NCBI RefSeq assembly: GCF_946480305.1
Contig: NZ_CAMLJQ010000002.1
Location: forward strand, 244,201-308,200
Origin: an uncultured Caldimonas sp.
GTDB taxonomy: Bacteria; Pseudomonadota; Gammaproteobacteria; Burkholderiales; Burkholderiaceae
DNA length: 64,000 nucleotides
Direction: 5' to 3'
This document shows, piece by piece, positions 37,076 to 45,101 of the stretch (position 1 is the stretch's first letter; the number at the start of each line of letters is the position of its first letter). A program made the translations under genes and the position numbers. The notes under the pieces are model-generated. The model was given only the letters and a program-made list of their open reading frames with translations. It was not told the origin of the DNA and did not search any database.

Positions 37076-37722
37076 CGGCCGCGCTGTTCGACGACGAGCC
37101 CCCACCGCGTGCCGCGCAGTCCATCGCGCCCGGCGCGATGCTGCTGCCTGGCTTTGCGCTGCCGCAGGTGGACGCCCTGCTGGAAGCCATCACCCAAGTG
37201 CAAGCCGCCGCGCCGTTGCGCCACATGGTCACGCCCGGCGGGCAGCACATGTCGGTCGCGATGACGAACTGCGGCTTGCTGGGCTGGGTGTCGGACCGGC
37301 GCGGCTATCGGTACGACGCGGTGGACCCGCTCTCGGGCCAACCCTGGCCCGCGATGCCCGAAGCCTTGCGCGCGTTGGCAGAAGCTGCCGCCTCGGCCGC
37401 AGGCCATGCCGGCTTTGCGCCCGACGCCTGCCTCGTCAACCACTACGTGCCGGGCACTCGCTTGTCATTGCACCAGGACCGCGACGAGCGCGACTTCACG
37501 GCACCCATCGTGTCGGTGTCGCTCGGCCTGCCCGCCACCTTCCTGTTCGGCGGCCCCGAGCGCGGCGACCGAGCGGCGCGACATGCGCTGTTCCACGGCG
37601 ACGTGGTGGTGTGGGGCGGCGGGTCGCGCCTGTACTTCCACGGCGTGGCGCCGTTGCGAGAAGGCGTGCACCCGCTGCTGGGCGAGCGGCGCATCAACCT
37701 GACCTTCCGCAAGGCGAACTGA
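37072..37722 (+). CDS. alkB: AlkB: DNA oxidative demethylase
   Basis: 216 residues from ATG 37072. AlkB removes methyl groups from 1-methyladenine and 3-methylcytosine by 2OG-dependent hydroxylation. Key features: VNHYVPGTRLSLHQDRDERD (HxD iron site), VVWGGGSRLYFHGVAPL (distal His) and RRINLTFRKAN (R-x-N-x-T-x-R 2OG clamp), plus the substrate-lid region TNCGLLGWVSDRRGYRYDAV. Third gene of ada-2OG-alkB; stop lies 13 bases from a convergent gene. Confidence 0.95.
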   Translation: MTAALFDDEPPPRAAQSIAPGAMLLPGFALPQVDALLEAITQVQAAAPLRHMVTPGGQHMSVAMTNCGLLGWVSDRRGYRYDAVDPLSGQPWPAMPEALRALAEAAASAAGHAGFAPDACLVNHYVPGTRLSLHQDRDERDFTAPIVSVSLGLPATFLFGGPERGDRAARHALFHGDVVVWGGGSRLYFHGVAPLREGVHPLLGERRINLTFRKAN

Positions 37723-37735
37723 CGGCCTTGCGCTT

Positions 37736-38524
37736 TCACATCCGAATGCGCGCGGCTCCGACTTCCGGCAGCGCCTCGCCGTGCAGCCATGCACGCGCAA
37801 CCACCCCCTCGTCGCCTTGCGACGCCTGCCACACCACCTCCGGCGGGACCACGCGCGTGCCCGGAGGCGAACCGGGCAGCTGCCGCGCGAGCTGTACCGC
37901 GAACGCACCGAGCTTGACCGCTCGCACCGGCTGCTCACGCTGCGGCACCATCAGCTGCAGCTGCCCCAGCACCCAGTGGGCCACGCGCTGCAGCCTGCCC
38001 ACGTCCGCCACGGCGGAGGGCACTTGCGGCGAGCGCACGAACAGGATGTGCTCGAAGTCCAGTGACGCGACGGCCTGTTCGTCGAGCGACGCGAGGCCGC
38101 GTTGCAGTGCCTGCGGCAACGAAGCGACGGCATGCGGCATCACGACCAGCAGGTGGCGCACGCCGGCGGCATGCAGGCGCGCGGCGAGCTGCGGCAGCTG
38201 CTCGGGCAGCGGGCGCACGAAGGCGTCGTCGCGGCCGTTCACGTAGCGCTCGCGGTCGAACACGATGAATGCGGTGTCGGCCACCGGCCGGTGCTGCTCC
38301 AGCGTGGCGAACGGCACCGGTTGAAACGCCGCCAGTGCGGGTGCCATCGGTGCGGCCACGAGGGCCTGCACCTGCCGGAAGGCGCCGCCGGCCAGCGCCT
38401 GCTCCAGCACTGCGGACCCGAGCGAACCGCCGGCCCCGGCGACGAGTGCTATGCGGGGCGGCACCACCGCAGCGCGGGGTGCAGGGGCATGGGCAGCGCG
38501 CAGCGCGTCGTTGAGAAGGGACAT
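37736..38524 (-). CDS. NAD(P)-binding Rossmann-fold protein
   Basis: 262 residues. A glycine-rich loop IALVAGAGGSLGSAVLEQAL near residue 25-45 marks a Rossmann fold of the HTATIP2/NmrA-like type; later segments (LLVVMPHAVASLPQAL; HILFVRSPQVPSAVADVGRL; WVLGQLQLMVPQREQPVRAV) fit the atypical SDR group. No clear Tyr-xxx-Lys catalytic pair, so it may be a nucleotide-binding regulator. Monocistronic and convergent with alkB. Confidence 0.7.
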   Translation of the reverse strand: MSLLNDALRAAHAPAPRAAVVPPRIALVAGAGGSLGSAVLEQALAGGAFRQVQALVAAPMAPALAAFQPVPFATLEQHRPVADTAFIVFDRERYVNGRDDAFVRPLPEQLPQLAARLHAAGVRHLLVVMPHAVASLPQALQRGLASLDEQAVASLDFEHILFVRSPQVPSAVADVGRLQRVAHWVLGQLQLMVPQREQPVRAVKLGAFAVQLARQLPGSPPGTRVVPPEVVWQASQGDEGVVARAWLHGEALPEVGAARIRM

Positions 38525-38841
38525 GGCCCGGAAGTATGCCCCCCTCGTTCGGGGCGTCCCCCCGCATTGGGGATTGAGGATGGGTTGGCGTGAACTAGCC
38601 TTGGATCAAGTACCGGATGCGCTTCATGAGAGTGCACCGGCACCCGGGTCTCGCCGGGTGAGCACGCGGCTCACCCTCCACTGCGGCGCGCTCCGATGGC
38701 TCCCCACCATCACCCGCGTCCATCGATACACCACGCACGCCAGGCTCGGGCGGCGGGCCGCCATCACGGCGGTCTTCATCGAGAGCCGCCCTCGTTCGAC
38801 TTGACACCACAGCGGCCTTCACGTGCCGCAAGGGAGTTGCT
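38525..38841. other. Intergenic region without a recognised gene
   Basis: These 317 bases separate the Rossmann gene (minus) from the three-gene unit (plus), so both promoters must lie here. I see no credible ORF, RNA or repeat; the reading frames present are overlaps with the flanking genes. The RBS AGGGAG at 38831-38836 serves the gene at 38842. Confidence 0.6.
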
Positions 38842-39441
38842 ATGCCTTCGATCCAGGACGTGGCGGACCAGATCAATGCGAAGCTGGACCAGATCACCAC
38901 GAACACGCAGCAGACCGCGGACAACACCGCCGACACGGTGGCCGTTGCCAACGACATCAAGAACCAGATGATCCAGGCGAACGCACGCCTGACATCGATC
39001 GACGCCAACCTCGCGTCCGGCTTCGCGAATCTGTCGCAAGGCCTGTTCGCGATCACCGAATTGCAGAAGGTGGAGATCGGGCTGCTCGACCATCACCGCA
39101 AGCAGCACGACACGATGATCTGCCTGCTCGAGAACGCCAACGAGCTGCTGTGCGGCATCACGCGCAAGTTCACCGAACAGTTGCGCATGAGCCGCGAATC
39201 GCTGCAGAGCACGCAGCGCATCGAAGGCATGCTGGAGCGGGCCCATGCGGCCGAAGCCGCCGACTACGACCGCCTGCAGGCACTGAACGGCAAGATCGAA
39301 CGCTGCTGCCCGCCCGACACGCCGCCGCCCGAGCGTTGCCCCGAGCCGTGCGAGAAGCCGGACTTCCGCCCCCGCAACCCGGAAGGCCAGGGCTGGAAGC
39401 CGCTGCCGTCGCCGCAAACCAACCCCACGCCGATCGGGTGA
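38842..39441 (+). CDS. Coiled-coil hypothetical protein with Cys/Pro-rich tail
   Basis: 199 residues from ATG 38842 with AGGGAG upstream. The first 150 residues are one long predicted coiled coil: heptads run through VADQINAKLDQITTNTQQTA, NDIKNQMIQANARLTSIDAN and ERAHAAEAADYDRLQALNGK. A tail then has five Cys among prolines (RCCPPDTPPPERCPEPCEKP) and a proline-rich end. No signal peptide or membrane helix. The stop TGA overlaps the GTG of the metallopeptidase-like gene. It may be a scaffold or targeting partner for that protein; I do not recognise a family. Confidence 0.75.
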   Translation: MPSIQDVADQINAKLDQITTNTQQTADNTADTVAVANDIKNQMIQANARLTSIDANLASGFANLSQGLFAITELQKVEIGLLDHHRKQHDTMICLLENANELLCGITRKFTEQLRMSRESLQSTQRIEGMLERAHAAEAADYDRLQALNGKIERCCPPDTPPPERCPEPCEKPDFRPRNPEGQGWKPLPSPQTNPTPIG

Positions 39442-40916
39442 CCGCCGTGACGCTCTTCATCCAAACCAATGCCACCGGGGCCGGGGCGGGCAGCCTCGAC
39501 CCCAACCAGGCGGCCGTGGACCTGGCCATCGCCACCAACGGCGATACCGGGCTGGGCCTCAACGCCGCGGTCGGCAACCGCCAGCAGGTCACCTATGCAC
39601 GCACGCTCGCCGGCCCGCCGCCGGTGAGGGTGGACACGCTGGTCAACACCAACTTCTCGCCGGACTACGGCGCAGGGCCGCAGGCCGTTCCGGTGGCCGT
39701 GCTGCCGGTGCTCTCGAACTTCGTGCTCAACGACGGCACCTCGATCCTGGTGGTGGGCGGCACCGCGCTGCCGCCGCAGGGCACGGGCCTGCCCGGCGAC
39801 GTGCTCAACACCACCAACGACTGCATGGTGATCTACGACACCACGCAGAACAACGGGGCCGGCTACTGCACCGCGCGCGCCGGCACCGGCGGCACGCTCG
39901 ACCTGGCCATACCGAACCCGATCATCCTGTACCACGAGCTGTCGCACGCCTTTCGCATCGTCAACAACACCCTGCTGGCGCTCAGCCTCACGTGCAACCC
40001 CGCCTCGCCGGAAGAGAACGCTGCCATCACCGACGAGAACGACTTGCGCACGCAGATCGCGAATGCGATGGGCACGGCGGTGGTGCTGCGCGATCCGAAC
40101 ATCCATTGCGGCACGGTGTGCGGAGGTGGCGGAGGCGGGGGCAGCTGCTGCATCATCGCCTCGGTGGCCTCGCGCTCGCCGATCTCGGCCGAGGTGCAGA
40201 CGCTGCGCGCCCTGCGCGACCAGTTCCTGCGCCGCACGGAGGTGGGCTTCGCGTTCTTCCGGCAACTCTTCCACGACTACTACAGCTTCTCGCCGCAGGT
40301 GTGCACGGTGATGTCGCGCGAGCCGTCGCTGCCGCCGCTGGTGCTCGAGGGCTACGTGCGGCCGCTGATCAGCGTGCTGCAGCTGATGCGCGACCTCGCA
40401 CTGGACGGCAGCCGCGACACCGCGCTCGGCCGCCGCTTCGTGCAGGCGCACGCGGACGTGGTCGAGTGCGAGGCGCGGCTCGCGCTGCTGCAGCAGGTGG
40501 AGCGGCTGTGGAACGGCGACGAACTGCCGGGGCCCGGCCCGGCGCGCCAGGTGGGCGAGCTGATCCGCCGGCATGCGTGCACCAGCGAGCACGTGCAGTG
40601 GGCGCTGATCGATCCGGTGCGCCTTTATGCGCAGGCGCTGGCCGCGCACCTGTGCGGTCACTCGGCGGCAGACATCGGGCGCGGGCTGCGCGTGGGCTTC
40701 GACCGCTGGAGCGAGCGTTTCCCGATCGATCACGTCTGGGCCTCACTGCCGGCGAGCGAACTTGAAGCCGAGCTGCAGACGCTGGAGACTGTGCTGCTGC
40801 GCACCGCGCGCGCACGCGCCGGCTTCCGCCGCCGGCTGCTGCAGCGCTTCGGCGACATCACCGCGGTCCGCCGCGTGCTGGATGCAGCATGCGCCAACAC
40901 AGGAGCCACGCCATGA
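39438..40916 (+). CDS. HExxH metallopeptidase-like protein with internal CFI-box-like domain
   Basis: 492 residues from GTG 39438 (GTG 39447 also possible). Residues 1-150 are Asn/Thr/Gly-rich. The zinc motif is PIILYHELSHAFRIVNN (HELSH near residue 162), followed about 25 residues later by ASPEENAAITDENDLRTQIA; HExxH plus EE...EN-x-x-R resembles M91/NleD-type peptidases. A Gly-rich hinge (CGGGGGGGSCC) leads into CCIIASVASRSPISAEVQTL, RALRDQFLRRTEVGF and DYYSFSP, close to the CFIATAAYGS box usually found at protein C-termini. About 170 helical residues follow. No signal peptide. Middle gene of a coupled trio. Activity and substrate unknown. Confidence 0.65.
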   Translation: MTAVTLFIQTNATGAGAGSLDPNQAAVDLAIATNGDTGLGLNAAVGNRQQVTYARTLAGPPPVRVDTLVNTNFSPDYGAGPQAVPVAVLPVLSNFVLNDGTSILVVGGTALPPQGTGLPGDVLNTTNDCMVIYDTTQNNGAGYCTARAGTGGTLDLAIPNPIILYHELSHAFRIVNNTLLALSLTCNPASPEENAAITDENDLRTQIANAMGTAVVLRDPNIHCGTVCGGGGGGGSCCIIASVASRSPISAEVQTLRALRDQFLRRTEVGFAFFRQLFHDYYSFSPQVCTVMSREPSLPPLVLEGYVRPLISVLQLMRDLALDGSRDTALGRRFVQAHADVVECEARLALLQQVERLWNGDELPGPGPARQVGELIRRHACTSEHVQWALIDPVRLYAQALAAHLCGHSAADIGRGLRVGFDRWSERFPIDHVWASLPASELEAELQTLETVLLRTARARAGFRRRLLQRFGDITAVRRVLDAACANTGATP

Positions 40917-41422
40917 GCGCAAAAGACACGACCCCACCCGGCGAGCGGCCGAAGCCGCTGAAGGGCACGGTCAGATCGCTGACCACCACCGAACGCGGCA
41001 TGCAGGTGGTGCTGCGCCTGCAGAACCCCAACACGCGCGCGATGCACTACATCGCCGACGTGCGCGGCATGGAATACGACCCGGCCACCCGCCGGCTGAC
41101 GGTGCGGCTCACCGACGAGGGCCGCCTCCCCATCCCGAGCACGGTGCAGGTGCAGCCGACCTTCCGCTTCGTCGACCCCGACAGCGAGGCCGAGATCCGG
41201 CTCGACCTGCCGCAAAGCATCGTCCGGCTCGGCACGCCGTCGCCGACGGGCGAGGTGACGCTGGAGGAGCACCGCATCGCCGACGCCGAGGAGGTGGTGA
41301 TCGACGTCGCCTGGGCCGACACGCCGTACTACGAGGACGCGCGGCCCTCTGCCGCCAAGGAGATGCCGACCGCGCGGTGGCAGCAGGGCAAGTCGCGGGT
41401 GAGCTACAAGCCGCGGCGGTAG
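40913..41422 (+). CDS. Hypothetical beta-rich protein, third gene of the metallopeptidase unit
   Basis: 169 residues from ATG 40913, overlapping the previous stop (ATGA) with AGGAG at 40901-40905. Content is beta-strand-like and soluble: TVRSLTTTERGMQVVLRLQN, MHYIADVRGMEYDPATRRLT, TVQVQPTFRFVDPDSEAEIR, EEVVIDVAWADTPYYEDARP. No signal peptide or known domain. Tight coupling implies it acts with the upstream protein, perhaps as inhibitor, chaperone or substrate; this is inference from position only. Confidence 0.7.
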   Translation: MSAKDTTPPGERPKPLKGTVRSLTTTERGMQVVLRLQNPNTRAMHYIADVRGMEYDPATRRLTVRLTDEGRLPIPSTVQVQPTFRFVDPDSEAEIRLDLPQSIVRLGTPSPTGEVTLEEHRIADAEEVVIDVAWADTPYYEDARPSAAKEMPTARWQQGKSRVSYKPRR

Positions 41423-41548
41423 ATGTTCCCCTCAGCTGCGCGACGGGCGCCCCCGGTCGGTGCGGGCTCGACCCGCTGGCGCAGGAACGTCGCTTGCCGC
41501 ACTCCGGGGCGAGGGCAGCCGCCTGGCTGCCCATCCCAAGGAGCAGAC

Positions 41549-41986
41549 ATGGAACGCAGACATCACCGCGAGCCCGGCAAGCAGCAGGGTGCACGCGGCC
41601 CCGGCCTGTGGCTCGAGGCGGATGACAAGACGCCCGGGCATCAGCCGGCCCCGGTCGACATGGGCGAGGAATCGATCGCCGGCGAGGAAGATCCCGGGGC
41701 GAGCATGGACATGGCACTGGCCGCCGGCGAGCGGCAGCGTGGCGATGTGGACCCGGGCTCCGGCCTGCCGGAGGAAGAAGGCATGCCGGCCGACCCCGGC
41801 GCCGACGAATTGCGCGGCTTCGAGCCGCTGGACCGCGGGCGCATCCACCTGCTCGACCCGCTCGAGGTGAAGTTCTGGTGCCGCGAGCTGGGGTGCACCG
41901 CGCCGCAGCTGAAGGACACCGTGTCCAAGGTGGGCACGCACACGGCGGCCGTGCGCGAGGCGCTGAACCGTGCGCGGGCGTCCTAG
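41549..41986 (+). CDS. DUF3606 domain protein
   Basis: 145 residues from ATG 41549 with AAGGAG upstream. The N-terminal 90 residues are charged and probably disordered. The C-terminal 50 residues are a DUF3606 helical domain: DPLEVKFWCRELGCTAPQLK followed by DTVSKVGTHTAAVREAL. Such short proteins are linked to stress physiology in proteobacteria but lack a known activity. It ends 3 bases before the convergent hybrid kinase stop. Confidence 0.75.
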   Translation: MERRHHREPGKQQGARGPGLWLEADDKTPGHQPAPVDMGEESIAGEEDPGASMDMALAAGERQRGDVDPGSGLPEEEGMPADPGADELRGFEPLDRGRIHLLDPLEVKFWCRELGCTAPQLKDTVSKVGTHTAAVREALNRARAS

Positions 41987-41989
41987 GCG

Positions 41990-43771
41990 TTAGCGCAACC
42001 AGCGCTTCAGCACCTGCCGCAGCTCCTCCAGTTGCACGGGCTTGGGCAGGTGATCGTCCATGCCGGCCGCCAGGCAGCGGGCGCGGTCGCCCGGCAGTGC
42101 GTTGGCAGTGAGGGCGATGATCGGCAGGCGCGCGCGCCCCGAGCGGGCCTCGGCCTGGCGGATGCGGCGCGTGGCCTCGAAGCCGTCGACAGAAGGCATC
42201 TGGCAGTCCATCAGCACGATGTCGGGCGGCTGCTCGCGGCAGCGTGTGATGGCGGCTTCGCCGTCGCCCACCGATTCGACTTCCACGCCCAGCTGCTCCA
42301 GCAGCGCGGTGGCGACGATCACGTTGACCGCGTTGTCCTCGACCAGCAGCACGCGCCCGCGCATCGGGGGCCCGGCCTCGGGTTGCGGCGCTGGCGCGGG
42401 GGCGGCGCATGGCCGCAGCACCGCCTCGAACACGAACTCGCTGCCCAGCGCGCCGGTGCGCTCGCAGCGCACGTCGCCCTGCATCTCGCGCGCCAGCCGC
42501 TGCGAGATCGCCAGGCCGAGCCCGGTGCCGCCATGGCGGCGGGCATAGGAGCTGTCGGCCTGGTGGAAAGGCGAGAACAACTGCGGCAGCTCCTGCGGCG
42601 CGATGCCGATGCCGCTGTCCTCGACGCGGAAGACGACCCGCTCGCCCTCGCGGCGCACGTGCAGCATCACGCTGCCGGCCGGTGTGAACTTGCAGGCGTT
42701 GCCGAGCAGGTTGTCGAGCACCTGGCGCACGCGCACGCCATCGCCGAGCACCCAATGCGGTGCGTCGAGTTCGTTGTGCACGGCCAGCGCGACGCCCTTC
42801 TGCGCGCACAGCGAACCGAAGATGCGGCCCACGTCGCCGACCACCGCCGAGAGGTCGAACGGCTCGATGTCGAGCTCGATGCGCCCGGCCTCGATCTTGG
42901 AGAGGTCGAGCACGTCGTTGATGATGCGCAGCAGGTGCGTGCCCGAGCGTTCCATCAGTTCATACGCCGCGCGGGCCTCGCCTTCGGCCACCTCGCGGCG
43001 CAGCACCTGCAGCATGCCGAGCAGGCCGTTGAGCGGCGTGCGCATCTCGTGGCTCATCGTGGCGAGGAAGCGGCTCTTGATCGAGCTGTGCTGCTCGGCC
43101 AGGCGCAAGGCCTGCTCGCGCTGCTCGGCCAGGTCGTCCATGTGGAAGCGCAGCTTGTGCATCGCGCGCGAGTAGGCGCTGGCACGCCGGCCTTCGTAGA
43201 AGACGAGACCGATGAACAGCAGGAAGGCCAGGGCCGTGTAGGTGCCGAGCCGCGTGCCCTGTCCGAACTGCCACAGGATGTTGGGGCCGAGCAGCGGCAG
43301 CAACAGCGCCACGGCCGCGCGCAGGTTGACCGACAGCACCACGAACCCGACCGACGCGACACCGATCAGGCTGGCGAGCATCATGGCCGCCATCGCCGGA
43401 TCATCCTGCGGCAACAGCCACGTGCCGATGAGCCCGTAGACGGCCCCGTCCACCGCCAGCAGCACGGTATAGACATGGGCCCAGCGCCGCGCAATGGCGC
43501 CGGTGCACCGCCGCCACTGCCAGTGGACCGCGACGCGCACGGCGGCCACGCCGGTTTTCAGGGCCAGCCATGCGAGCAGCGCATCGTGGTCGACCGTGTC
43601 CCACATCAGCCAGCACACGAGCGCCGCGAACAACACACCGAGCACGTTGGACAGCCACGCCTGCTCGAACATCAGGGCGGACTGCGCGTCCTCGACGCGC
43701 TGCTCGAGCAGCGACGCGCCGCTTTGCGCGCGGGCAGAAGCGGCGGAAGGACCGGGGATCGGGTTCGGCAT
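41990..43771 (-). CDS. Membrane hybrid sensor histidine kinase with C-terminal receiver
   Basis: 593 residues from ATG 43771. N-terminal membrane domain with about six helices (residues 30-205; e.g. NVLGVLFAALVCWLMWDTVD, ALAFLLFIGLVFYEG), coiled-coil linker, HisKA with FLATMSHEMRTPLNGLLGML, HATPase_c with NLLGNACKFTPAGS, VEDSGIGIAPQEL and GGTGLGLAISQRLA, then a receiver domain with LLVEDNAVNV, phospho-Asp in IVLMDCQMPSVDGF and LPKPVQLEELRQVL. This is a BarA/TorS-style hybrid kinase lacking a periplasmic sensor, so membrane or redox state may be the signal. No partner regulator is adjacent. Confidence 0.9.
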   Translation of the reverse strand: MPNPIPGPSAASARAQSGASLLEQRVEDAQSALMFEQAWLSNVLGVLFAALVCWLMWDTVDHDALLAWLALKTGVAAVRVAVHWQWRRCTGAIARRWAHVYTVLLAVDGAVYGLIGTWLLPQDDPAMAAMMLASLIGVASVGFVVLSVNLRAAVALLLPLLGPNILWQFGQGTRLGTYTALAFLLFIGLVFYEGRRASAYSRAMHKLRFHMDDLAEQREQALRLAEQHSSIKSRFLATMSHEMRTPLNGLLGMLQVLRREVAEGEARAAYELMERSGTHLLRIINDVLDLSKIEAGRIELDIEPFDLSAVVGDVGRIFGSLCAQKGVALAVHNELDAPHWVLGDGVRVRQVLDNLLGNACKFTPAGSVMLHVRREGERVVFRVEDSGIGIAPQELPQLFSPFHQADSSYARRHGGTGLGLAISQRLAREMQGDVRCERTGALGSEFVFEAVLRPCAAPAPAPQPEAGPPMRGRVLLVEDNAVNVIVATALLEQLGVEVESVGDGEAAITRCREQPPDIVLMDCQMPSVDGFEATRRIRQAEARSGRARLPIIALTANALPGDRARCLAAGMDDHLPKPVQLEELRQVLKRWLR

Positions 43772-43977
43772 GGGCGGTACTGCTTGGACGCCCGCGTGCA
43801 GGCGAGGCCGGTTGACGTCGTTCGCGCTATTTCGGCACAGCCCGGCGCCGCCTGGAGCCGCGACGGCCGACGAAGCCGCAACTGTGCGCACTACTGCACG
43901 CTGCACGCGCCCGTTCCCGGATTTCCGTAGCCGGTGCGGTGATCGCCGAGAATCGGCCCTTCAGGAGGGACGACACG

Positions 43978-44457
43978 TTGAAGCCCATGCCCCGAGGGTT
44001 CACCCTGATCGAGATGCTGATCGTGCTCGCGATCATCGCGATCCTGGCGCTGCTGGCCGTGCCGAGCATGCAGGGCAAGATCATCCGCGACCAGATCGTC
44101 GAGGCGATGCCGCTGGCGGAGCTGGCCAAGAAGCCCGTGGCGGCCGCCTGGTCGACCGCGCAGGAGCTGCCCGCCGACAACGACGAGGCCGGGCTGCCCA
44201 GCCCCGACAAGATCGTGAGCAACCTCGTGAGCGCGGTGCGTGTGGAAGACGGTGCCGTGCACGTGACCTTCGGCAATCGTGCGAACGGCGGCATCCAGGG
44301 CAGGACGCTGACGCTGCGCCCCGCCGTGGTGGAGGACGCTCCGGTGGTGCCGGTGGCCTGGGTCTGCGGGCACGCGAAGGCACCCGACAAGATGACCGCA
44401 CAGGGCCGCGACCGCACCGACGTGCCGGCGCAGTACCTGCCGGTCAACTGCCGGTAG
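43978..44457 (+). CDS. Type IV prepilin-like protein (pseudopilin)
   Basis: 159 residues from TTG 43978, with AGGAGG at 43963-43968 at good spacing; the ATG at 43987 has no RBS at correct distance. The N-terminus has a short basic leader ending PRG before FTLIEMLIVLAIIAILALLA, the class III signal cleaved by prepilin peptidase, with Glu at mature position 5. The remainder is a PilE/PilA-like globular domain with one closing pair of cysteines (AWVCGHAK...LPVNCR). No other pilus or type II secretion gene is nearby, so it is a solitary pilin. Its 3' end overlaps the OsmC gene by 14 bases. Confidence 0.85.
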   Translation: MKPMPRGFTLIEMLIVLAIIAILALLAVPSMQGKIIRDQIVEAMPLAELAKKPVAAAWSTAQELPADNDEAGLPSPDKIVSNLVSAVRVEDGAVHVTFGNRANGGIQGRTLTLRPAVVEDAPVVPVAWVCGHAKAPDKMTAQGRDRTDVPAQYLPVNCR

Positions 44458-44905
44458 GCAGCCCCAGGCGCTCGCCCAGCGCGTCGATCACGCGCACGTC
44501 CACGGGAATGGCCGCGCGCACGCTCTGCGTGACGACGCAGAACTCCTCGAACTGCGCCAGGGCGCGCTCCAGCATGGCCAGTTGCGCGGCCGGCACGCCG
44601 AGGTGCAGCTCGACGCCGATGTGCGTGACGCGCAGGCGCTTCGCCTCGTTGCGTGCGAGGGTCACGGTGGCGACCGTGCGCATCGGCCCCGGCTCGTTCT
44701 TGAACTTGCGCAGCGCGAACAGCAGGCTGGCCGACAGGCAGTTGGCCACTGCCACGCCCAGCAGCCGCGACGGACTGGGGCCGGCGTCGGCGCCGAGCGG
44801 CGGCGTCTCGTCCGTGACCAGCACCGGCACGGCCGGGTTGTCGAAGTGGGCCTCGAAGCGGTAGTCGGCCTGCTGCCTCAATTCGATCTGGAAAGCGCCT
44901 TCCAT
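44444..44905 (-). CDS. OsmC family protein
   Basis: 153 residues: ADYRFEAHFDNPAVPVLVTD, GADAGPSPSRLLGVAVANCL with the catalytic Cys region, and EEFCVVTQSVRAAIPVDVRV with the second Cys. OsmC/Ohr proteins are thiol-based organic hydroperoxidases; in a sulfide-response cluster a role toward sulfane-sulfur or hydroperoxide stress is likely. The last gene of the bigR operon: it starts 1 base after the DUF2892 stop. Confidence 0.87.
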   Translation of the reverse strand: MEGAFQIELRQQADYRFEAHFDNPAVPVLVTDETPPLGADAGPSPSRLLGVAVANCLSASLLFALRKFKNEPGPMRTVATVTLARNEAKRLRVTHIGVELHLGVPAAQLAMLERALAQFEEFCVVTQSVRAAIPVDVRVIDALGERLGLPTGS

Positions 44906-44906
44906 T

Positions 44907-45101
44907 TCAGGATTTCTTCAACGGGCAGGTGCTGAAGCCGAGCAGCGTGTAGGCGGGGCAATTGCCGACAAGGCCGGTGGCCAGCGGCACGACGCCGATC
45001 CAGGCCCAGGCGCCCAGCGTGCCGGTGGCAGCCAGTGCCACCAGCACGGCGCCGGCGGCAATGCGAATGACGCGGTCCACGGTTCCGACATTGGTTTTCA
45101 T
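44907..45101 (-). CDS. DUF2892 (YgaP-like transmembrane) protein
   Basis: 64 residues with two membrane helices (RIAAGAVLVALAATGTLGAW; IGVVPLATGLVGNCPAYTLL) and the conserved GNCPAYTLLGFSTCPLKK end, whose Cys pair is family-typical. Related domains are fused to rhodanese in YgaP and take part in sulfur handling. The start overlaps the SulP stop by 4 bases and the stop abuts osmC, placing it within the sulfur operon. Confidence 0.88.
   Translation of the reverse strand: MKTNVGTVDRVIRIAAGAVLVALAATGTLGAWAWIGVVPLATGLVGNCPAYTLLGFSTCPLKKS

Noticed and set aside
38595..39056. 153-codon minus-strand frame with a hydrophobic stretch
   Set aside because: It runs antisense through the coiled-coil gene at 38842, which has a good RBS, natural composition and an overlap with the next gene; the minus frame is a shadow.
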